Assembly: GCA_964620095.1 (NCBI GenBank)
Contig: CAZUGT010000030.1
Location: 1 to 20,592 of the forward strand
DNA: 20,592 nucleotides
Reading direction: 5' to 3'
Origin: JAJDXO01 sp964620095
GTDB taxonomy: Bacteria > Pseudomonadota > Alphaproteobacteria > Rhodospirillales > UBA2165
Part shown: one piece after another, positions 15,597 to 20,592 of the stretch
How positions within the stretch are numbered: the stretch's first letter is position 1
Layout of the letters: the number at the start of each line of letters is the position of its first letter
Made by a program: the position numbers and the translations under genes
The notes under the pieces: model-generated
Seen by the model: only the letters and a program-made list of their open reading frames with translations
Told to the model about the DNA's origin: nothing
The model's database searches: none

Positions 15597-16012
15597 TCCT
15601 GCGTTTTGCAGAAGACGAACACACAGCCGTTGACCTCCAGGAGGTCGGCGCCCTTGGGTTCGAGAACCGATCTGTAGGTCTTGCCGTCTTCGGGATTGTA
15701 GATCTCGCCGCCGCGCCACGCGCCGTCGTCCGGCTCCTGCGGGAAGCCGGTCAGCAGCGGTAGTCCCAGGATCGGCCGGGAGCGTAGCGATTCGTCACTG
15801 TTCTCCGCGTCCCGCTTCGGCAGGCCCTTCTCGTTGTTCGGCTCCTTGAGCCAGACGATCCGGCCGCACAGCTTGTCGCCGCACGGCGCGATCTCGACAT
15901 GGGATTTGTCGCCGGGCGTGCGCCAGACCCCTCTGGGATCCGCCAAGGCGCTACCGCCGAAAGCGAGGCAGAAAACCGCCGCAAATGCAGGCAGATATGT
16001 TGCTCGCGTCAT
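15578..16012 (-). CDS. DUF2147 family exported protein
   Basis: A 144-residue protein with a signal peptide (MTRATYLPAFAAVFCLAF, cleavage after SALA near residue 24). The mature part has the DUF2147 pattern: GVWRTPGDKSHVEI, CGDKLCGRIVWL, then RPILGLPLLTGF, GGEIYNPEDGKTY and the closing VNGCVFVFCKTQEWKR. Members are small periplasmic beta-rich proteins of unknown role, often in envelope or transport contexts. Four cysteines pair as CGDKLC and CVFVFC, suggesting disulfides or metal binding in the periplasm. AGGAG lies nine bases before ATG 16012. It overlaps the truncated transporter downstream, and an AT-rich repeat region lies upstream. Confidence 0.9.
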   Translation of the reverse strand: MTRATYLPAFAAVFCLAFGGSALADPRGVWRTPGDKSHVEIAPCGDKLCGRIVWLKEPNNEKGLPKRDAENSDESLRSRPILGLPLLTGFPQEPDDGAWRGGEIYNPEDGKTYRSVLEPKGADLLEVNGCVFVFCKTQEWKRMK

Positions 16013-16078
16013 GGACTATATCTCCTGCGGTTCGCAGCCCCCCATCGGCGGCATGGACGGATCCGCCATTTTTTGATT

Positions 16079-16120
16079 TTGCCCCAATTTATATAAAATG
16101 TCCGTATAAAATGGGGGCAA
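16079..16120. repeat. AT-rich inverted and direct repeat upstream of the DUF2147 gene
   Basis: TTGCCCCAATTTATA (from 16079) pairs with TATAAAATGGGGGCAA (16105-16120), allowing one gap. Within it TATAAAATG occurs twice in direct orientation (16092 and 16105, 13 bases apart). It lies about 65 bases upstream of the DUF2147 start and stands out for base composition. It could be a regulator site with promoter elements, or the end of a small mobile sequence. Confidence 0.45.
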
Positions 16121-16481
16121 TTTAATGTCGTTTTGATAAATGTGAGCTCATCTGCCCAGCCACACCGGCGGCTCGGCACAACGCGAGCGCTGTCAACCGA
16201 ACGCGGGAGGCCCCCTTGGCCACGTCCGACGATCCGAACGGGTGCCTGCGGATGCTCGGTTTATCCGACCTGCGAGGGTGGAGGACTGTGTTCCGGGGGA
16301 GCGCACTCTTCGCCGTGTTCACCCACCAGCAATGAGCAGGCTGGGTCAGGGAGCACGACCGGGAGGGCCGCTGGTGCAAGGGCTGTCCTGGATCGGCGAC
16401 AGATACGCAATTTGAAGCGTCGATTGCCCCGGCCGCGAACGACTTCCTGCGCGCTCTCGCTCGAGTTTTGGAACAGGGGTG
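16121..16481. other. Spacer with no supported gene; possible remnant
   Basis: Both strands have open frames here, but none has a good ribosome-binding site or a recognised domain. The most protein-like piece is on the plus strand, ending at TGA 16333-16335, with TSDDPNGCLRMLGLSDL followed by VFRGSALFAVFTHQQ. It may be a fragment of a larger or mobile sequence. GGGGCAAT at 16114-16121 and ATTGCCCC at 16423-16430 are inverted copies bounding this stretch, without visible target duplications. Confidence 0.3.
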
Positions 16482-16892
16482 CTACGATTCTTCCCCTGAT
16501 TGGTCGGTGCCGAGTGCCCCGATCTGGACCGCGCTGGCGTCTTCCGCAGCCCTGTCGAAGAGCGCTCCCCTCTCCGATCCGGCGAGTTCCTCACGCTTCA
16601 CGTAGGTGAGCAGGTGGACAGCCCGGTGAGTCCGATGGATCAGATCGGCCAGTTCCGGCGTCAAACCGCCGCCATAGAGATAGAGATCGTCGGCCGCGGC
16701 GCGCGCGGTGGCCTTGCGAACGAACGCGCCCGGGGTGAGCCCCGCCTTTTCGGCGGGGGCGGGAACGATGCCGCCGTCCGCTCGGGCCCGGAATCGCTCG
16801 ACCACATAACGGTCGTCGGCCAGGCCGGTGCCGAAGAAATGAACCAGGAACGTGTTCGCCGTGTTGCCGGGCATCGCCGTGGCTGCCGTCAT
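16482..16892 (-). CDS. Conserved-looking hypothetical protein, 136 aa
   Basis: A soluble 136-residue protein with no family I recognise. It begins MTAATAMPGNTANTFLVHFFGTGL, then DDRYVVERFRARADGG. Later segments are TPGAFVRKATARAAADDLYLYGGGLTPELADLIHRTHRAVHLLTYVKREEL and an acidic tail. There is no signal peptide or clear membrane helix, and the pattern suggests a small alpha/beta fold. I chose ATG 16892 because AAGGAG lies about eight bases upstream; the longer in-frame extension to 17129 translates the intergenic palindromes. A CAGGGG/CCCCTG inverted repeat after the stop lacks a T-run and is a poor terminator. It appears to be transcribed alone. Confidence 0.65.
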   Translation of the reverse strand: MTAATAMPGNTANTFLVHFFGTGLADDRYVVERFRARADGGIVPAPAEKAGLTPGAFVRKATARAAADDLYLYGGGLTPELADLIHRTHRAVHLLTYVKREELAGSERGALFDRAAEDASAVQIGALGTDQSGEES

Positions 16893-17021
16893 AATGCCGT
16901 CTCCTTCATGCCGATGAGGGAAGTCGGCGGCCGGACGCCCTTCCCCGGACACCCGATCGCCGCCCCGTTCACGGCCAACCCTCATCCCCTGAAGGGTGCG
17001 AGGGGACGCACGGCAAGCTCC

Positions 17022-17078
17022 CTCTCCCTTCCAGCCTTCGTAGCCGAAGGCTACTTCGGCGGAGTAGGCCTGGGAGAG
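17022..17078. repeat. Nested palindromic intergenic element
   Basis: CTCTCCC (17022-17028) pairs with GGGAGAG (17072-17078). Inside, three perfect palindromes overlap: AGCCTTCG/CGAAGGCT (17033-17052), GTAGCC/GGCTAC (17040-17054) and GCCGAAG/CTTCGGC (17043-17060). The flank 16979-17021 (CCCTCATCCCCTGAAGGG and CAAGCTCCCT) shares words with the spacer near 12.97-13.04 kb. It fills much of the 250-base gap between xerD and the 136-residue gene. This is the form of a REP-like or small non-autonomous dispersed repeat. Confidence 0.6.
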
Positions 17079-17144
17079 GTCGGTCATTTCCCACAGGGAA
17101 TTGACCAGGGTGAGGGCAAATATCTTCAACTTTTCTTGCGGAAT

Positions 17145-18098
17145 TTACCCTGAACTTTTCGACGCCGCCTTCGCCAGGGGATGGCTGCGCCCGACTAGGG
17201 ACTTCAGGCGTTCATCCAGGACATGGGTATAGATCTGGGTGGTCGAAATATCGGCATGGCCGAGCATCTGCTGCAGCACACGCAAATCCGCGCCGTGGGC
17301 GAGCAAATGCGAGGCAAAGGAATGACGCAGCACATGGGGCGACACGCGCCCAGGATCAAGCCCGGCGGCGGCAGCCAAACCTTTGAGAAGATTGGAGAAA
17401 TGCGACCTCGACAGGTGTCCGGCCCTGCCCGGGGCGGGAAACAGAAACGGGCTTTCGCGCCGCTTGCCCAGATGCGCCTTTCGAACCGCCAGATAGGCGG
17501 CGACGGCTTCGCGCGCGGGATCGCCGAGCGGGACCATGCGCTCCTTGCCGCCCTTGCCGCGAACGGTGAGCGTCCGCCCGTCCCGCGCCAGCGCGCCCGT
17601 GGGCAGGCCCACCAGCTCCGACACGCGGAGGCCCGTCGCATAAAGAATCTCAACCAGCGCCGCCAGGCGGAGCCCGTCGGCCCCGGCTGCCCCCTGGGCC
17701 GCCGCCAGCAGCCGTTCGACCTCCTCTTCCGCCAGGTATTTCGGCAGCGGCCGGCCGAGCCTGGGACTGTCGATCCCGGTACAGGGATCGTCGTCCCGAA
17801 TGCGTTCGGCATGGAGGAAACGGAAAAACTGGCGCAATGACGAAAGCCGCCTGGATGCCGTGCGGGCGGAGCGTCCCTTCGCCCTGAGCCAGCTCAAATA
17901 GTCGCGGATCAGCCGTGGGTCCGCCGCCTCGATCCGCCGTTCGCGCCGGGCGGTGAAGCCCGCGAAGTCCTGGAGATCGATCCTGTACGACGCGATGGTG
18001 TTGGCCGCCGCCCCCCGTTCCGCGGCCATCATTTCTAGGAAGGCGTCGACCTCGCGGGAGGCGGGCGGCTTGGTGGCCGCGCCCAGCGGCCGGCTCAT
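17145..18098 (-). CDS. xerD: Site-specific tyrosine recombinase XerD
   Basis: A 317-residue recombinase that with XerC resolves chromosome dimers at dif near the division septum. The SAM-like core-binding domain is at about 15-105 (VDAFLEMMAAERGAAANTIASYRIDL) and the catalytic domain at about 120-310. All catalytic residues are visible: R158 in ATGLRVSEL, K182 in RGKGGKER, H255 and R258 in SPHVLRHSFASHLL, H281 in LGHADISTTQ, and the nucleophile Y290 in QIYTHV. The protein is of the housekeeping Xer type rather than a phage integrase. The ATG overlaps the stop of the upstream exported-protein gene (ATGA), so translation is coupled. XerC versus XerD is judged from the aroK-linked context and sequence style. 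Confidence 0.92.
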   Translation of the reverse strand: MSRPLGAATKPPASREVDAFLEMMAAERGAAANTIASYRIDLQDFAGFTARRERRIEAADPRLIRDYLSWLRAKGRSARTASRRLSSLRQFFRFLHAERIRDDDPCTGIDSPRLGRPLPKYLAEEEVERLLAAAQGAAGADGLRLAALVEILYATGLRVSELVGLPTGALARDGRTLTVRGKGGKERMVPLGDPAREAVAAYLAVRKAHLGKRRESPFLFPAPGRAGHLSRSHFSNLLKGLAAAAGLDPGRVSPHVLRHSFASHLLAHGADLRVLQQMLGHADISTTQIYTHVLDERLKSLVGRSHPLAKAASKSSG

Positions 18099-20023
18099 AT
18101 GCCCGCCGCGACCGCCGCCTCGAGGGCGATCGCCCTTGCATCCGCCTCCAGCCCGGCCCGCCGCAGGCTCGACAGCACCCGGCCGAGGACGATCGGGTCG
18201 GCCTCCGCCGGTCCCGCCTCTCCCAGGGTCAGCAACGCCAGCAGGACGGTTTCGCCGGTCCTGCCGTTTTCCGCCGCGTCGCCGAGGGTTCGCCAGATCG
18301 CCGCCCGGGGCATCAGGACGGTTGCCCGGGGCGGTCCGTCCAGCAGCCCGGCCCACAAGTCCGGCGGCACCTCGTCGCCGAGGGACTCCAGAATGTTGAA
18401 CAGCAGCGATACCCGCCGGGCCGGCTGCCCGCCGTCGCCGCCATCCGCCGCCGATGCGGCATCCTCGGCCCAGCGGCGAAGCGCCTGTTCGCCGATGCCC
18501 CCCTCGTCCGGCAGGCCGGCAAGCCGCAGCAGCGGCATCAACCGGTCGCGCTCGAGGGCGGCGTCTTCGTTCAGCACCGCGCCGGTCCGCAAAACGGCGA
18601 GCCAGCGGCCGGCGGTGTCCGCATCGCCCGCGGCAATGGCCGCCCGCACCGCGCTCGGCGCGAACCACGCCAAGTCCTGCGTCGGGGCCAAATTGCCGAG
18701 AATCCCCGAATAGGCCCGCGCCGCGGCCATGAACCGGCCCCCCTCGCGGGCCAGCCCCAAGGCCCGGTTCAGCACCTCGGCAAGCGCCGTGGGCACGCTT
18801 TCGACCAGCGCCTTGCGGTACAACAGCGCGCGGCTGAGCGGCGAACGGTCGCCCGCGGCCCGGGTCAGCGGATTGTCGAAGGCGTCCTCGGAGAACGTCA
18901 CGCCGGCGTAGAGCTGGCGCAGCACGTCGGTCCGGAGCGCGCCGATGTTTTCCGCCCGTTCGGCGGCGTCGATGCGGAGTTCGGGCCGGGCATTGGGGCT
19001 GGTCGCGACGGTGCGCAGCACCGACGGGTTGTCGGATGAAATCACGTCCAGCGGCAGCCGGGCGCGCGACGCCCGGACCATGGCGAAATGCAGCGGCGTC
19101 GGAGCCGGCAGGCTGTCGATCTCGAACTTCTCGACCCCCGACAGGCGGTCGATCAGCCCGAAAAAGACCGGGTCGTCCTCGCCCTCCTCGCGGAGCAGGC
19201 TGACGCCCAGGGACGCCCTGTCGTGCTCGCCGGCAAGCGATTGGCAGAAGATGAACGCCTTCTGCCAATAGGTGCCTACGTCATCCTTGATCTGACCCGC
19301 CACCAGCGGACAGGCCCGCGCATTGTCGTTGGTGACGAACAAGAGGTCGGCCTCGGCGCGCAGCAGGTCCTCGGAAGTCCCCCGGGACGGCGCGGCCCTT
19401 ATCAGCGCATCGACCCCGGCGACATCGCCGAGCGCCGCCAGGGCATCGAGACGCATGGCCACCAGGCTCTTGGCGTTTTCTCCGCCCGGCGGCGCGGTCG
19501 CGGTGCTCAGCAGCAGCCGCCGCATCAGGTCCCGCATGGCGCGAGAGGTGGTCCGGACCGGCAGGCGCGGCAACAGGGTTTCAATCACCGGGCGCCCGGT
19601 CCCGGCCCACATGTCGATGCCGAAGCCTCCCTCTCCGGCGGTCAGCGTGCCCACCGAATCGGGACTGATTCGCCTGAGCTGGTCGACTTCGATCCGGACC
19701 GGCGAGGGACCGCCCGGCTGCGCGGTCGCCGGACCGGGCGCCGGGCCCGGGGGCTGCCCCGGGATCTGCGCGGGCGCCGCGCCGGGGCTCCGGGGATCGG
19801 TTCGATCCGGGGCCGGGGCCGGCTCGACGGCGGCCGGCGGCGCGAGGGTGGTCGGCGGCGGGAGAGTGGTCGGCGGCGCGACGGTGGTCGGCGCCAGCGG
19901 CCGGGGGCCCTTCTGGGCAAGGACGGGCGCGGCCGCCAGGCTCATGGCCAGGCTCATGGCCAGGCTGGCGGCCACGGCCAGCGCGACCGCCGGCGGGCGG
20001 CGTCTAGCGGGGGAATCGTTCAT
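18095..20023 (-). CDS. Exported 642-residue protein with proline-rich linker, function unknown
   Basis: The start (MNDSPARRRPPAVALAVAASLAMS) is a signal peptide with likely cleavage after VLA near residue 36. Residues about 37-110 are a Pro/Thr/Ala-rich, low-complexity linker built partly from a tandem repeat. From about 112 (VRIEVDQLRRISPDSVGTL) to the end the protein is alpha-helical, with repeated Ala/Leu-rich helices resembling TPR/SEL1-like solenoids but no clear consensus. It most likely lies in the periplasm or is membrane-associated and acts as a scaffold. The small membrane protein upstream overlaps its start by 20 bases and xerD overlaps its stop, so it is the middle gene of a coupled operon. 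The AAGG ribosome site supports ATG 20023. I do not recognise a named family. Confidence 0.8.
   Translation of the reverse strand: MNDSPARRRPPAVALAVAASLAMSLAMSLAAAPVLAQKGPRPLAPTTVAPPTTLPPPTTLAPPAAVEPAPAPDRTDPRSPGAAPAQIPGQPPGPAPGPATAQPGGPSPVRIEVDQLRRISPDSVGTLTAGEGGFGIDMWAGTGRPVIETLLPRLPVRTTSRAMRDLMRRLLLSTATAPPGGENAKSLVAMRLDALAALGDVAGVDALIRAAPSRGTSEDLLRAEADLLFVTNDNARACPLVAGQIKDDVGTYWQKAFIFCQSLAGEHDRASLGVSLLREEGEDDPVFFGLIDRLSGVEKFEIDSLPAPTPLHFAMVRASRARLPLDVISSDNPSVLRTVATSPNARPELRIDAAERAENIGALRTDVLRQLYAGVTFSEDAFDNPLTRAAGDRSPLSRALLYRKALVESVPTALAEVLNRALGLAREGGRFMAAARAYSGILGNLAPTQDLAWFAPSAVRAAIAAGDADTAGRWLAVLRTGAVLNEDAALERDRLMPLLRLAGLPDEGGIGEQALRRWAEDAASAADGGDGGQPARRVSLLFNILESLGDEVPPDLWAGLLDGPPRATVLMPRAAIWRTLGDAAENGRTGETVLLALLTLGEAGPAEADPIVLGRVLSSLRRAGLEADARAIALEAAVAAGI
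19842..19895. repeat. Three 18-bp tandem repeats in the proline-rich linker
   Basis: Three contiguous 18-base units share the core GTGGTCGGCGGC, with few differences. On the coding (minus) strand they specify repeated Pro-Thr-Thr-containing six-residue units of the exported protein's linker, so copy number may vary between strains. Confidence 0.75.
19935..19964. repeat. 12-bp tandem repeat inside the signal peptide
   Basis: GCCAGGCTCATG occurs twice in tandem followed by a half copy. On the minus strand it encodes the repeated Ser-Leu-Ala-Met unit that forms the hydrophobic core of the signal peptide. Loss or gain of one unit would stay in frame and change the core length by four residues. 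Confidence 0.75.
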
Positions 20024-20144
20024 TCGGTATGACCTTCTCCACCGGCGCCGTCGGCGGGGGGATATCCCACGTCATCAGGAACACCGCGGCGCCGGCGATC
20101 ACCAACGCCGCGACAGCCAGCAGGATCGCCGGCAGACCGCGCAT
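20004..20144 (-). CDS. Small single-pass membrane protein, 46 aa
   Basis: The peptide begins MRGLPAILLAVAALVIAG with one transmembrane helix (about 4-26). A short periplasm-facing tail follows, MTWDIPPPTAPVEKVIP then NERFPR. I chose ATG 20144 with GAGG eight bases upstream; the frame can be extended to a TTG at 20198, but that adds a polar non-conserved stretch. It overlaps the start of the exported 642-residue protein by 20 bases, so the two are translationally coupled and may work together, for example as membrane anchor and scaffold. It lies first in the operon that ends with xerD and diverges from aroK. No function is known to me. Confidence 0.7.
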   Translation of the reverse strand: MRGLPAILLAVAALVIAGAAVFLMTWDIPPPTAPVEKVIPNERFPR

Positions 20145-20329
20145 CAGCGGGACCTCGGCGTTTTGACGCGGTGCGCGGGACGAATGCGGATCATCCAATG
20201 ATCAACCACTTTGACGACTGAGTTCCGGGATATACTATGAACGGATTATGGCGATTTTTCGGCAGTCTACCGCCTCACCCATGGGCTTTCAACGGCGCCT
20301 CCCGGAGGGAGCCGGCGATTAGCGCCGTC

Positions 20330-20592
20330 ATGGATCAGTTCATCATCCTGATCGGCCTGATGGGCGCCGGCAAATCCAATGTCGGCAAGCGGCTCGCCGC
20401 CCGGCTGGAAATGCCGTTCATCGACACGGACGACGAAATCGAACTCGCCGCCGGCTGTTCCATCGAGGACATCTTCGAGGAACACGGCGAGGCCTATTTC
20501 CGGGACGGCGAGCGGCGGGTGATCGCCCGGCTGCTGGAAGGGGAGCCGGCGGTCATGGCCACCGGCGGCGGCGCCTTCATGAACGAAGAGAC
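20330..20592 (+). CDS. aroK: Shikimate kinase, 5' part only
   Basis: AroK phosphorylates shikimate with ATP, the fifth step of chorismate synthesis. The 87 complete codons in the window begin MDQFIILIGLMGAGKSNVGKRLA, containing the Walker A loop GLMGAGKS. They continue with FIDTDDEIE (the shikimate and magnesium-binding DTD), EDIFEEHGEAYFRDGERRVI and the ATGGGAF glycine loop. The gene runs off the right edge. The start is uncertain: the same frame is open back to ATG 20237, which would add 31 residues unlike usual AroK starts. TATACT just before 20237 looks like a promoter -10, which favours the internal ATG 20330, although its ribosome site is poor (GGAGGGAG about 20 bases upstream). aroB would be expected next. 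Confidence 0.93.
   Translation, partial: MDQFIILIGLMGAGKSNVGKRLAARLEMPFIDTDDEIELAAGCSIEDIFEEHGEAYFRDGERRVIARLLEGEPAVMATGGGAFMNEE

Noticed and set aside
16133..16609. 158-residue plus-strand frame between DUF2147 and the 136-residue gene
   Set aside because: Cys/Arg/Pro/Ser-rich without motifs; overlaps antisense the better-supported 136-residue gene.
17145..19268. 707-residue open frame joining xerD to sequence upstream
   Set aside because: Only the last 317 residues (from ATG 18098) are XerD. The upstream part is Arg/Gly-rich out-of-frame translation of the exported-protein gene, whose own frame has a signal peptide and sensible composition.
1..20592. CRISPR array, complete insertion sequence, tRNA or rRNA genes
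   Set aside because: I found no regularly spaced repeats, no transposase or integrase other than the housekeeping XerD, and no tRNA or rRNA sequence recognisable by eye.

Overview
The window looks like chromosomal DNA of a GC-rich alphaproteobacterium, most like Rhodospirillales and relatives. The evidence is the very GC-rich third codon positions, a secA locus diverging from a parvulin-argJ-mutT block, and xerD with two exported or membrane proteins diverging from aroK. The assignment rests on gene content and protein style, not on a marker RNA; I see no rRNA or tRNA gene.

Left arm (1-5.8 kb): a minus-strand series runs from a periplasmic parvulin-type isomerase (2850 to 2011) through an intrinsic terminator to argJ (ornithine acetyltransferase), a MutT-type Nudix hydrolase and the start of a CinA/MoaB-type molybdopterin-binding protein cut by the window edge. 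secA diverges from it and carries the whole SecA motor, including the zinc-binding tail. An unusually AT-rich spacer with a 24-bp palindrome and an SD-containing hairpin precedes cysH (assimilatory APS reductase).

Middle (6.8-12.8 kb): a compact three-gene operon (TetR/CerR-type repressor, RND membrane fusion protein, RND pump) is joined by ATGA overlaps. It is preceded by a palindromic operator lying on its own predicted promoter. No outer-membrane channel gene is present. A flavin-reductase-like protein is encoded convergently.

Accessory region (12.8-17.1 kb): this part is loosely packed and partly decayed. It holds a secreted protein of unknown function with a GDCPSGC motif, and a phage-style gene that looks like a uracil-DNA-glycosylase-superfamily member. 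That gene has a strong SD and ATA-rich codon use and is broken by one in-frame TAG. Its reading frame runs on for 86 codons and then fuses head-on into the amino-terminal stump of a UMF1-type MFS transporter. The stump still overlaps an intact DUF2147 gene. Palindromic intergenic elements and an orphan 136-residue protein complete the region. The amber-interrupted gene and the junction at about 15.39 kb are the most unusual items.

Right arm (17.1-20.6 kb): xerD (chromosome dimer resolution) is translationally coupled to a 642-residue exported protein with a proline-rich linker, which is coupled in turn to a 46-residue single-pass membrane protein. aroK (shikimate kinase) diverges from these and is cut by the window end.
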